From: Phycisphaerae bacterium
GTDB taxonomy: Bacteria; Planctomycetota; Phycisphaerae; SM23-33
Assembly: GCA_030745875.1 (NCBI GenBank)
Contig: JASLNT010000101.1
Coordinates: forward strand, 1-51,516
Length of the DNA stretch: 51,516 nt
Reading direction: 5' to 3'
The notes under the pieces are model-generated. The model had not been told where the DNA came from. It ran no database searches and was given only the letters and a program-made list of their open reading frames with translations. Of the stretch, positions 9,062 through 17,681 are shown piece by piece. Position 1 is the first letter of the stretch; every line of letters begins with the position of its first letter. The position numbers were made by a program, and so were the translations under genes.

Positions 9062-11242
9062 ATGTCGCGAGAGGTTATTTCCGCAGCCATCCGCGGAGCA
9101 CAAGGCTTCGTTGACGAAGCCGCCGCAAAACTAAAAGAAGCGATCGAAGCCAAGGGCGAAGATCAGGCGATCGAGTTTCCGGGGACGGCGTTCCAGCTTC
9201 CGATGATCCACGCCCTGATGGGGCTCGAGGTCACCAAGCTGGGGCAACTCAATGAAGTTGTAGCCCACTGCCAGGACCTGATGGCCGCTCCCCCGGAAGG
9301 CCAGCTCTGGCTGCCTTACCTCGGCGACGGACTGGACGCTGGCGTCGCGACGCTGCTGTCTATGGAGGTCACCTGCGCAATCCGCTACCTCAATGAGGAG
9401 ACTATCGAGGACGGATTCACCGGGTTCATCTCCGATACGATCCTCCGCGAGTTGGGTATCCAACTGGTTGACGGCAGGATGCCCGGGTTCGCGGCGATCC
9501 TCGGACCGGCTCCGACGAACGAAATCGCCGTCCACATCGTCCGAGAACTGCAGAAACGCAGTATTCTCACGTTCCTGATCGCCAATACCGACGGCAAGAG
9601 CATGAAGGACCAACTGGACGAAGAAGGCGTCGAGATGGGCTGGGACACTTATATCGTCCCGGCCGGTCGCGACATCCATTCGGCGATCTACGTGCTGGAC
9701 TGGGCGATGCGAGGCGCGCTGACATTCGGCGGACACCAGAAAGGCGATTGGCGGAGCTGCCTGAGATACTGCAAAGAGCGTATCTTCGCTTTCGGCATAA
9801 CGTTCGGACCTATCCCCGACGACTGGTACGCCGTCGGAGCCGGAGCGATTGTAATGGGCTTCCCCGTGATTTCCGATCACGAGTCGACCCCGGAAGTTCG
9901 CCCCACGGGCGTCACCACTTTCGAGGCGCTGGTCCGCCAGCTCGATCACCAGCAGATCGTCCCGACCTGCATCGAAGTGCGCGGCGTGAAGGTGAAGGTC
10001 GAGGACATCGACATTCCCGTCTCGTATTCGCCGGCGTTTGAAGGCGAACGCGTCCGCAAAGACGACATGCACGTACAGTTCGGCTCGAAGTATTCCGACG
10101 GGGTCGAAGTAATACAGACCGTCGACATGGACTCGATCACAGACGGCGAGATCACGGTCACGGGCGTTGAGATTGACCAGATCGAAGAAGGCGGCGCCCT
10201 GCCGCTTGGCATTCACATCCTGGTCGCCGGTCGAAAAATGAAGACCGACTTCGAAGGCATCTTCGAACGTCAGCTTCACCGATACTGCAACGAGGCGATG
10301 GGCTTCATGCACACCGGCCAGCGCGACCAGATCTGGTGCCGCATAAGCAAAGCAGCCCTAGCCGCCGGATTCCGCTTGAAGCATATCGGAACGATCCTCC
10401 ACGCCAAACTGCACGACGAATACGGCGGAATCGTGGACAAGGTAGCCGTCAAGGTGACCACCGACCCGGCTGAAACCGCCGCTATGGTCGAAATGTCCGG
10501 ACCGATCTACGCCGCGCGAGACGAGCGAGTGGCGGGCATGACCGACGAATCGGTCGACACGTTCTACTCCTGCACGCTGTGCCAATCCTTCGCACCCGAC
10601 CACGTGTGCGTGATAACTCCCGAACGTCTCGGGCTGTGCGGAGCGTACAACTGGCTCGACGGACAGGCCGCATTCGAAATCAACCCCACCGGACCGAATC
10701 AGCCTATCCCCAAGGGCAAGTGTCTCGACGAGCGACTCGGCGAGTGGGAGCCGGTAAACAAGTTCGTCTACGAGAACTCCAACCGCAACATCGAGAAATT
10801 CAGCGCCTACAGCCTCATGGAAAACCCAATGACCTCGTGCGGATGCTTCGAATGCATCCTGGCGATGGTGCCCGAGGCCAACGGCGTGATGATCGTAAAC
10901 CGCGAGTACATGGGCGACACGCCGATCGGCATGGGATTCTCCACGCTTGCGGGCAGTGTCGGCGGTGGAATGCAGACGCCCGGCTTCGTGGGAGTCGGAA
11001 GGCTTTACCTCACCAGCAAAAAGTTCATCAGCGCCGAAGGCGGCCTGTCCAGGCTCGTCTGGATGCCGAAGGAACTCAAGGAAGAAATGCGGGAGAAGCT
11101 CGAAAAACGCATTGGCGAAGCGGGCATGAACGGATTCCTGGACAAGATCGCCGACGAGACAGTAGCGGTCACCGCAGAAGAACTTGTGGAGCACATGACC
11201 AAGGTCGGACATCCCGCGTTGGAAATGGAATCTTTATTCTAA
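9062..11242 (+). CDS. acsB: Acetyl-CoA synthase, bacterial type (CODH/ACS alpha subunit)
   Basis: 726 residues, the usual length of bacterial ACS. It condenses CO, a methyl group from the corrinoid protein and CoA into acetyl-CoA, or runs in reverse. The A-cluster cubane ligands are C504, C507, C516 and C526 (CTLCQSFAPDHVC...GLC). The distal nickel is bound by the Cys-Gly-Cys at 593-595 (TSCGCFEC). This spacing matches the Moorella enzyme with a shift of two residues. The N-terminal tunnel domain that contacts CooS is present, so this is the long bacterial form, not the short archaeal CdhC. AGGAG precedes the ATG. Confidence 0.97.
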   Translation: MSREVISAAIRGAQGFVDEAAAKLKEAIEAKGEDQAIEFPGTAFQLPMIHALMGLEVTKLGQLNEVVAHCQDLMAAPPEGQLWLPYLGDGLDAGVATLLSMEVTCAIRYLNEETIEDGFTGFISDTILRELGIQLVDGRMPGFAAILGPAPTNEIAVHIVRELQKRSILTFLIANTDGKSMKDQLDEEGVEMGWDTYIVPAGRDIHSAIYVLDWAMRGALTFGGHQKGDWRSCLRYCKERIFAFGITFGPIPDDWYAVGAGAIVMGFPVISDHESTPEVRPTGVTTFEALVRQLDHQQIVPTCIEVRGVKVKVEDIDIPVSYSPAFEGERVRKDDMHVQFGSKYSDGVEVIQTVDMDSITDGEITVTGVEIDQIEEGGALPLGIHILVAGRKMKTDFEGIFERQLHRYCNEAMGFMHTGQRDQIWCRISKAALAAGFRLKHIGTILHAKLHDEYGGIVDKVAVKVTTDPAETAAMVEMSGPIYAARDERVAGMTDESVDTFYSCTLCQSFAPDHVCVITPERLGLCGAYNWLDGQAAFEINPTGPNQPIPKGKCLDERLGEWEPVNKFVYENSNRNIEKFSAYSLMENPMTSCGCFECILAMVPEANGVMIVNREYMGDTPIGMGFSTLAGSVGGGMQTPGFVGVGRLYLTSKKFISAEGGLSRLVWMPKELKEEMREKLEKRIGEAGMNGFLDKIADETVAVTAEELVEHMTKVGHPALEMESLF

Positions 11243-11267
11243 GCCCCCAAATAACAGGAAATAAAAA

Positions 11268-12605
11268 ATGGCACTCACCGGACTTGATATCTACAAAAAA
11301 CTGCCCAAAGAGAACTGCAAGGAATGCGGAGTACCGACGTGTCTTGCCTTTGCGATGAAAGTAGCCGCAGGCCAGGAAGGCCTGGACAAATGCCCGAGAC
11401 TCGACGAAGCGGCTATGGACGATCTGTCCGACGCATCGGCGCCCCCGCAGCGACTGATCAAGATCGGAGCCGATGCAAACACCATCGAAATCGGCCAGGA
11501 AACCGTTCTCTACCGTCACGACGAAAAGTTCCATCACCCCACCGCAGTGGCGATGCAGCTGTCGGACGCCAACGAAGACCTGCCCGGAGCGTGCGAAGCG
11601 TTCAAAAAACTCGTTTTCCACCGCGTCGGCGAAGACATCAAGCCCGAAATGATCGCCCTGGTGAACGATTCGGGGTCGGCTGAAACTTTCGCAGCCGCCG
11701 CCGGAATCGTAAACGACGCCCTGGGCGTGCCGATGGTTCTGATCAGTTCGGACGTGTCGGCGTTGTCCGCCGCGGCGACCGGACCTCTGGCCGGGTTGAG
11801 ACCCGTACTGTCGTACACCGGCGCGCCCGGCGACGACGGACTTGCCGAACTGGCTGAAAACGCCAAGGCTCCGCTGTGCGTCTCCGGTTCGCTGGACGAC
11901 GTAGCCGCAGCCACCGAGGCGCTTGCCAAAGCCGGAGCCGCCGACCTGATGATCTCCCCCGGCGCCGTCGGGATCGACGAAGGCCTGACCTTCGTAACCA
12001 AAGCCCGCAGAGCTGCGTTGAAGAAAACCTTCCGCCCGCTGGGATACCCCGCACTGGTTACCGCATGCGGCGAAGACAGGATCGCAGCGGCCTTGGACGG
12101 ACTTACGTACGTCTGCAAGTACGCCGGCGTGCTCGTTACCGACGCCTGGGAGCCCCACCTGCTGGTTCCCATCCTTGCCGCCCGTCAGAACATCTACACC
12201 GACCCGCAGAAGCCCGTTCAGGTCGAGCCCAGGATCTACGAAGTCGGCGAAGTGACCGACGACAGCCCGCTGCTGGTGACCACCAACTTCTCGCTGAGCT
12301 ACTACTCGGTCGAGTCGGAAGTGGAGGCCTCTCGCGTACCGTGCCGCATTCTCGCCGTAGACACCGAAGGCACCAGCGTACTTACCGCATGGGCGGCCGA
12401 CAAATTCAATCCCGAGACCATCGCAGAAGCTCTCACCGCCGCAGGCGTCGAGGAAACTCTGTCTCACCACAAGGTCGTAATACCCGGCCACGTCGCCGTA
12501 CTTTCGGCGCAACTGGCTGACGATTCGGGATGGGAGGTCCTCGTCGGGCCCAGGGAAGCGGCCGGATTGGGAGCCTATCTGAAAAATGACTGGAAGGCCG
12601 CCTAA
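11268..12605 (+). CDS. acsC: Corrinoid/iron-sulfur protein large subunit
   Basis: 445 residues. The N-terminus carries the CFeSP [4Fe-4S] motif, C17-x2-C20-G-x3-C25-x16-C42 (ENCKECGVPTCLAFAMK). The rest is the TIM barrel plus the C-terminal cobalamin-binding region. With AcsD it carries the methyl group between AcsE and the A-cluster of AcsB. It sits 25 bases after acsB, with AGGAAATAAAAA before the ATG, and 23 bases before acsV. Confidence 0.95.
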   Translation: MALTGLDIYKKLPKENCKECGVPTCLAFAMKVAAGQEGLDKCPRLDEAAMDDLSDASAPPQRLIKIGADANTIEIGQETVLYRHDEKFHHPTAVAMQLSDANEDLPGACEAFKKLVFHRVGEDIKPEMIALVNDSGSAETFAAAAGIVNDALGVPMVLISSDVSALSAAATGPLAGLRPVLSYTGAPGDDGLAELAENAKAPLCVSGSLDDVAAATEALAKAGAADLMISPGAVGIDEGLTFVTKARRAALKKTFRPLGYPALVTACGEDRIAAALDGLTYVCKYAGVLVTDAWEPHLLVPILAARQNIYTDPQKPVQVEPRIYEVGEVTDDSPLLVTTNFSLSYYSVESEVEASRVPCRILAVDTEGTSVLTAWAADKFNPETIAEALTAAGVEETLSHHKVVIPGHVAVLSAQLADDSGWEVLVGPREAAGLGAYLKNDWKAA

Positions 12606-12628
12606 CCCTTCACACCTGCGGTAACTCA

Positions 12629-14554
12629 ATGGCCGGAAACTGCAAAGTTTCGTTCTTGCCGGAAGACAAGACAGTTGAGGTGCGCATCGGCTCAACGATT
12701 CTCGCCGCCGCAGGCAAGGCCGACGTGTTCGTAAACAGCCTCTGCGGCGGGGACGGAGTCTGCGGACGATGCGGAGTGATCGTACGCAAAGGCACGGTCA
12801 CCGGCGGGTCGACGGATTTCTTCTCGCACGAACAGATCCAGCAAGGTCACATTCTCGCGTGCGAAGGGCGAATCGAGTCAGACGTAGAGATCGAAATCCC
12901 CGAGCACACCCGCCTGGCGGGCACGCCGGACTATGTCGAAACTGACGTACACCAGCCGCCCGAGGTCCGCAAACTTACGCATCGCAAGATGGCGCTGGCT
13001 CCGCTGGTGAGAAAAACTTACGTCGAACTGCCCGCTCCCTCGCTGAGCGACAATCAGTCAGACCTGCAGAGGCTCGAACACGGGCTGAAGGATCAGTACA
13101 AGACCCAGGGCTTCCAGATGGGTCTGAAAACCACTCGGCGCCTTCCGGAAATCCTGCGAAAGAGCGACTGGAAGGTCACCGCGATGACCGGGCACCGAGG
13201 TCCGCTGACCGAGATTATCGACGTTGAACCGGGCAAGACCAGCCGCAGAAACATGTGCATCGCCGCCGACGTAGGCACGACCACCGTTGTCTGCCATCTG
13301 GTCGACCTGTGCGACGGGCAGACTCTGGGCAAGGCGGGGAAGTACAACTCCCAGATACGCTACGGCGGCGACATTATCAGGCGGATCATCCACGCTTCGG
13401 AGTCCGGCAGCCACGACGATCTGCGAAAGAGCATTGTCGGCGACCTGAACGATCTGATCGGGCAGCTCGTCAAAAAACACCGACTCAGCACAAAGGATAT
13501 CTCGCTGATCTCGGTGGCGGGCAACACCACAATGGTGCACCTGCTGGCCGGGCTGCCCGTGGCGAACATCCGCAAAGAACCTTACATCGGGGCGGCGTAC
13601 AATCTGCCCCCCTTCCGCGCCGCGGAAACCGGGCTGCAGATTCATCCGCGCGGGCTGCTCTACTGCCTGCCCTGCGTCGCCGGTTTCGTCGGAGCAGATA
13701 CGGTGGCGGGAATCTTCGCCAGCGGAATGACCAACGACGACAAGGTGCGGATGCTGATCGATATCGGCACGAACGGCGAGATCGTTGTGGGAAACAAAGA
13801 CTTCCTGGTCTGCGCCAGCGCATCGGCGGGCCCGGCGTTCGAGGGCGGTGAGTGCAGTTGCGGAATGCGAGCCTCCGCCGGCGCCATCGACCACATCCGC
13901 CTTCTCGACGCCGACACCATCCTTAGCTATTCAACCATCAACTCCGCCGATCCGGTGGGGATATGCGGTACGGGCTACATCGACGCGATCGCCGGAATGC
14001 TGCGAACAGGCGTAATCGACAAAACCGGGCGAATATCCGCAGAAGCGTCGCCTTCGCGAGTACGCACCAATGACGAGGGAGAACTCGAGTACCTCCTGAC
14101 CGACCCCGAGGGCAATGGCGAGAATCCCGACGTCACCATAACCCAGGAAGACATCAACAATATAATGCGGGCAAAAGGCGCGATCTATGCGGCTGAGTCC
14201 GTGCTGCTGAGCGCCCTGAATATGACGTTCGACGACGTCGCCGAAGTGATGGTGGCCGGAGCGTTCGGAAACTTCCTGAACGTCGACAATTCGGTGTTCA
14301 TCGGGCTTCTCCCTGACGTTCCGTCCGAAAAACTGCGGTTCGTGGGGAATACCTCGCTGGCCGGGGCGAAGCTGGCTGCGCTGTCGGACGACTGCTACGA
14401 CGAGATATTCCGCATAGCAGCCAACACGACCTATTTCGAACTCAGCACCGAACCGACGTTCATGGACCAGTTCGTCTCAGCCTGTTTCTTCCCGCACACA
14501 AACCTGGACTTGTTCCCCAGCGTACTGGCCGCCCTGGCCGAGAAATCGGAGTAG
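12629..14554 (+). CDS. acsV: Reductive activator of the corrinoid protein (RACo, ASKHA family)
   Basis: 641 residues. An N-terminal plant-type [2Fe-2S] ferredoxin domain has ligands C39, C45, C48 and C78 (SLCGGDGVCGRCG...ILACEG). A linker and a C-terminal ASKHA-type ATPase domain follow, with 'IAADVGTTTVVCHLVDL' and 'LIDIGTNGEIVVG' nucleotide motifs. RACo couples ATP hydrolysis to one-electron reduction of cob(II)alamin back to the active cob(I) state of CFeSP. The position directly between acsC and acsF supports this role over that of other DUF4445 corrinoid activators. It ends 4 bases before the next start. Confidence 0.93.
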   Translation: MAGNCKVSFLPEDKTVEVRIGSTILAAAGKADVFVNSLCGGDGVCGRCGVIVRKGTVTGGSTDFFSHEQIQQGHILACEGRIESDVEIEIPEHTRLAGTPDYVETDVHQPPEVRKLTHRKMALAPLVRKTYVELPAPSLSDNQSDLQRLEHGLKDQYKTQGFQMGLKTTRRLPEILRKSDWKVTAMTGHRGPLTEIIDVEPGKTSRRNMCIAADVGTTTVVCHLVDLCDGQTLGKAGKYNSQIRYGGDIIRRIIHASESGSHDDLRKSIVGDLNDLIGQLVKKHRLSTKDISLISVAGNTTMVHLLAGLPVANIRKEPYIGAAYNLPPFRAAETGLQIHPRGLLYCLPCVAGFVGADTVAGIFASGMTNDDKVRMLIDIGTNGEIVVGNKDFLVCASASAGPAFEGGECSCGMRASAGAIDHIRLLDADTILSYSTINSADPVGICGTGYIDAIAGMLRTGVIDKTGRISAEASPSRVRTNDEGELEYLLTDPEGNGENPDVTITQEDINNIMRAKGAIYAAESVLLSALNMTFDDVAEVMVAGAFGNFLNVDNSVFIGLLPDVPSEKLRFVGNTSLAGAKLAALSDDCYDEIFRIAANTTYFELSTEPTFMDQFVSACFFPHTNLDLFPSVLAALAEKSE

Positions 14555-14558
14555 TAGT

Positions 14559-15335
14559 ATGAAGGGATCAATCATAGCATTCGGCGGGAAAGGCGGCGTG
14601 GGCAAGACCACGACCGCTGCGATGGTGCTGCGCCGATTGATCGCCACCGGCGTCAAGCCGATCCTGGCCGTCGACGCCGATCCCAACGCGACGTTGGCGC
14701 TGACGCTGGGCATTGAAGGGTCCGACACTATCGCTGATCTTCGCGAACGCATGGGCGAGGCCGCACAGTCCCCCAGCGAGATATCGAAGACCAGGCTCAT
14801 GGACCAGTGGCTGGCCGAACTGCTCAGCGAACATACCGGCTTCGACCTGATCACGATGGGACGCCCCGAGGGGCCCAAGTGCTACTGCTACGTAAACGGG
14901 CTGCTCAGGAGGTATCTGAGCCTGCTGCGGAACAACTACGCCTGCGTGCTGGTCGACTGCGAAGCGGGAATGGAATACCTCTCCCGCCTGGTGATCGACG
15001 ACGTCGAAGCACTGATACTCGTCGCCGAGCCCACGCCCATCGGCCTGACCACCGTTCAGCGAATGAGCGAACTGGCCGATTCGCTTGACTTGAACGTAAA
15101 GCGGCGGATACTGGCGATCAATAAAGTCGGCTTGCCCGGAGTGCCCGCTTCAGACGCCGTCAAGGCGCCCGAAATAGACGGCATCGACCAGGTGGTGCAG
15201 GTCCCGTTTGACACCGACCTTGCCGGACGATGCGCCAGAGGCGAACCTGTGGACGAACAAGCCGGCGACTCAGCGGCCGGACCAATAGCCGATATCGCCG
15301 CCCTGGCCCTGGGACTCCAGGCGCCGTCGGCGTAA
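14559..15335 (+). CDS. acsF: CooC/AcsF-type nickel-insertion ATPase within the acs operon
   Basis: 258 residues. GGKGGVGKTTTAAMVL is the deviant P-loop, DADPNATLALTLG the switch region, and 'GRPEGPKCYCYVNGLLRRYL' carries the CxC nickel-binding motif. 'VLVDCEAGMEYLSRLVI' forms the dimer/Walker B segment. The family matures CODH or ACS by ATP-driven Ni insertion. It differs clearly from the divergent CooC at 5944-6750 (CYCY versus CICP context), so the locus carries two maturases. Placement between acsV and acsD favours maturation of the AcsB A-cluster, by analogy with AcsF. GGAG lies 8 bases before the ATG. Confidence 0.9.
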   Translation: MKGSIIAFGGKGGVGKTTTAAMVLRRLIATGVKPILAVDADPNATLALTLGIEGSDTIADLRERMGEAAQSPSEISKTRLMDQWLAELLSEHTGFDLITMGRPEGPKCYCYVNGLLRRYLSLLRNNYACVLVDCEAGMEYLSRLVIDDVEALILVAEPTPIGLTTVQRMSELADSLDLNVKRRILAINKVGLPGVPASDAVKAPEIDGIDQVVQVPFDTDLAGRCARGEPVDEQAGDSAAGPIADIAALALGLQAPSA

Positions 15336-15388
15336 CAAAGTAATTCACCAGAACCAGAGACATGAAATCCAGATAGGAGTAGATCCAA

Positions 15389-16357
15389 ATGAGTATTCCT
15401 GATGTAGCGGAAAAATGGGGCGCCGCGGTAAACACCGTCGTCATAGGCGCAACAGCCGACGACGGCGGGACCAGAGGCAGTACGGTAACCCTCGGCGGGA
15501 CCGGAGCCTTGCCGTTCCTGGCCTTTGAAGGCTCGACCGGGCAAAAGCCCGCGGTAGCCGTGGAAGTCTGGGACGCCGAGACCGACACCTGGCCCGACGC
15601 GCTCAAAGAGGTCTACGGCGATGCGATGAATTCGCCCGCTGAATGGGCCAAAAAGGCCGTCGAGTTCGGAGCGGATATGATCCTGCTTCGTCTGGTCGGG
15701 GCGCATCCCGACAGCGCCGACCACTCGGCCGAACAGTGCGCACAGACCGTCAAAGACGTTCTGGCCGCGGTCGACGTGCCGCTGGCTATCTGGGGATGCG
15801 GAGTCGACGAGAAGGACAACGAGATTCTGCCCGCGGTATCGGCCGCCGCCAAAGGCGAAAACTGCCTGATCGGCACGGCGCGCGAGAAGAACTACCGCAC
15901 GCTGGTGGCGGTATGCCTGGCCGACAACCACAAACTCATCGCCGAAAGCCCCCTGGACATCAATATCGCCAAACAGGTCAACATCCTTTGCTCCGACGCG
16001 GGATTCGGCCTGCAGGACATTGTGATGTTCCCGACCACCGGAGCATTGGGCTACGGCATCGAATACGTGTACAGCATCCAGGAGCGAGGACGCCTTGCCG
16101 GACTCAGCGGCGATAAGCTCCTGGCCCAGCCGGTTCTCTGCGACGTCGGCTTTGAAGCCTGGCGAGCAAAAGAGGCTCGTGCGCCGCAGTTCGACTGCGT
16201 CACAGACGAAACTCGCAGCGAGTGGGGAGTAATGTGGGAGGCGGGAACCGCAACGGTGCTTCTGCAGGCCGGGGCCGAACTGCTTGTTATGCGACATCCC
16301 AAAGCAATCGAATACGTCAAGAAAACAGTAGACCGCCTGACGCCCGCGGCACAATAA
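15389..16357 (+). CDS. acsD: Corrinoid/iron-sulfur protein small subunit
   Basis: 322 residues, a TIM-barrel protein homologous to CFeSP small subunits. The 'VAVEVWDAETDTWPDALKEVYGD' and 'FGADMILLRLVGAHPDSADHS' segments, and 'MFPTTGALGYGIEYVYSIQER' later, are hallmarks. It pairs with AcsC to hold the cobamide that shuttles the methyl group. AGGAG lies ten bases before the ATG. It is 53 bases after acsF and 19 before acsE. Confidence 0.95.
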   Translation: MSIPDVAEKWGAAVNTVVIGATADDGGTRGSTVTLGGTGALPFLAFEGSTGQKPAVAVEVWDAETDTWPDALKEVYGDAMNSPAEWAKKAVEFGADMILLRLVGAHPDSADHSAEQCAQTVKDVLAAVDVPLAIWGCGVDEKDNEILPAVSAAAKGENCLIGTAREKNYRTLVAVCLADNHKLIAESPLDINIAKQVNILCSDAGFGLQDIVMFPTTGALGYGIEYVYSIQERGRLAGLSGDKLLAQPVLCDVGFEAWRAKEARAPQFDCVTDETRSEWGVMWEAGTATVLLQAGAELLVMRHPKAIEYVKKTVDRLTPAAQ

Positions 16358-16376
16358 AGAAAAGGAAACCAGTAAT

Positions 16377-17162
16377 ATGTACGTAATCGGCGAACGCATA
16401 AACGGAATGTTCGAGGACGTCAAGAAGGCGATCATCGAGAAGGATCCCGAGGTAATCAAGGACCTCGCCACACGCCAGATGGCCGCAGGCGCGACCGCGC
16501 TTGACGTGAACGTAGGCCCCGCCGCCGGCGACGCCAAGGGCGCGATGCTCTGGCTGGTCGAAGCGATCCGCGAAGTAAGCGACGCTCCGGTGGTGATAGA
16601 CACCGCCAAGTGGGACGTAATGTCCGAAGTGATCCCGCAGGTGCCCGGTAAGAAGATCCTCAACTCATCCAAAGCTGATTTTGAGATCGCCTCGCAGTAT
16701 GTGGGCCTGGCCGCCGAAAACGGAGCCGGACTCATCGGGCTTACCATCGACGCAGACGGCGTTCCGGGCAATGTCGAGAAACGCGTTGAACTTGGCGCGC
16801 AGCTTATCACCATCGCGATGGAGGGCGGGATCGAGATGGACGACCTCTTCATCGACCCGATCATCCTGCCGGTGAACGTTGCGCCGAAGAATCCGGGGCA
16901 CTGCATGGAGGCGATCGCGCAGCTCAAGGGTTTCGCGAATCCGGCTCCCCACCTGGTGCTGGGCCTGTCGAACGTATCGCAGCGGTGCAGCAATCGCAAC
17001 CTGATTAACCGAACGTACCTGGCGATGTGCATTTCCGCAGGACTCGATTCGGCGATTATGGATCCGCTCGACACGGAGCTGATGGATACCGCTATAACAG
17101 CGGAACTGCTCCAGGAACAGATGATCTACTGCGATTCCTACCTGCAGGCTGCAAGACACTAA
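16377..17162 (+). CDS. acsE: Methyltetrahydrofolate:corrinoid/iron-sulfur protein methyltransferase
   Basis: 261 residues, the length of AcsE and a single pterin-binding TIM barrel. Motifs: 'IGERINGMF', 'GATALDVNVGPAAGD', 'PVVIDTAKWDV' and 'VLGLSNVSQRCSNR'. It transfers the methyl group from methyl-THF to Co(I) of CFeSP, linking the metF/metV products to the acs cluster. It is the last gene of the co-directional acs run, followed by an inverted-repeat block. The length excludes a full methionine synthase. Confidence 0.95.
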   Translation: MYVIGERINGMFEDVKKAIIEKDPEVIKDLATRQMAAGATALDVNVGPAAGDAKGAMLWLVEAIREVSDAPVVIDTAKWDVMSEVIPQVPGKKILNSSKADFEIASQYVGLAAENGAGLIGLTIDADGVPGNVEKRVELGAQLITIAMEGGIEMDDLFIDPIILPVNVAPKNPGHCMEAIAQLKGFANPAPHLVLGLSNVSQRCSNRNLINRTYLAMCISAGLDSAIMDPLDTELMDTAITAELLQEQMIYCDSYLQAARH

Positions 17163-17191
17163 CGACCAGTTGTCAGTAACGACAACACCAA

Positions 17192-17320
17192 CGGCGCGCG
17201 AAACCGCAAGCGGTTTGGTGACGCGCGGATGGACTTATTTGCCTGCACGCATCAAACCGCTTGCGGTCTCGCGCGTCGCTAGTCGTGCGTTGTCGCTGTC
17301 GGATATCCGCCTCTGGCGGA
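17192..17320. repeat. Inverted pair of REP-like palindromes after acsE
   Basis: Two near-identical units of about 34 bases lie head to head (17192-17227 and 17244-17279). Each is centred on the palindrome ACCGCAAGCGGT or its flip, and each is flanked by GCGCG blocks. A shorter outer match (CGACAAC / GTTGTCG) extends the dyad. A separate perfect 6-bp hairpin, TCCGCC-TCT-GGCGGA, lies at 17306-17320. There is no U-tract. The form resembles bacterial REP/BIME elements and may also end acs transcription. Confidence 0.6.
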
Positions 17321-17331
17321 ATTACTGATTA

Positions 17332-17361
17332 CTGAAATTCACCCTACGCGATGCCTATAAT
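17332..17361 (+). promoter_or_regulatory. Possible leaderless promoter for the zinc-ribbon/DUF3786 pair
   Basis: CTGAAA (17332-17337), an 18-base spacer and a perfect TATAAT (17356-17361). The predicted start lies at or next to the ATG at 17367, where no ribosome site is visible, so the mRNA may be leaderless. Confidence 0.4.
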
Positions 17362-17366
17362 GAGAC

Positions 17367-17681
17367 ATGCTGAATAAGTGTCCGGGAAGTACGCCTAATA
17401 AATCGCTGGATTCGATGATCGTTAAGTGCAGCTCCTGCGGAGTTGACATCGAGATGTTCAGCGATGAACCGAAACGGCGATGCCGTTGCGGTAATATTGT
17501 GCGCCGCGACACCACCCCCCGTTGCGCCGATTGGTGCCCAGCCGCCGCCCAATGTCTCGGAGAGGTCGACGGAGCCCAGTCATTCAAGAAGCGACAGGCG
17601 GAGGTCAGGAGCGATCCGCAGGCACAGGAATGCCTCGCTCGCATCGCAGCCCTCATCGAGAAAAAGAAGAAGCGTGCCTGA
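17367..17681 (+). CDS. Small zinc-ribbon protein linked to the Wood-Ljungdahl locus
   Basis: 104 residues rich in paired cysteines: 'KCPGSTP' at the start, CSSCG, CRCGN, then CADWCPAAAQCLG. A short Lys-rich C-terminus follows. The same layout (CPG-x, CPxCG, CxCG, C-x3-C-x4-QCLG) is seen in small, uncharacterised zinc-ribbon proteins of anaerobes such as sulfate reducers and acetogens. The first CPG block supports the start at 17367 over the internal Met. It overlaps the DUF3786 gene by 8 bases, so the two are probably co-translated. Function unknown; a metal or redox accessory role is only a guess from context. Confidence 0.75.
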   Translation: MLNKCPGSTPNKSLDSMIVKCSSCGVDIEMFSDEPKRRCRCGNIVRRDTTPRCADWCPAAAQCLGEVDGAQSFKKRQAEVRSDPQAQECLARIAALIEKKKKRA

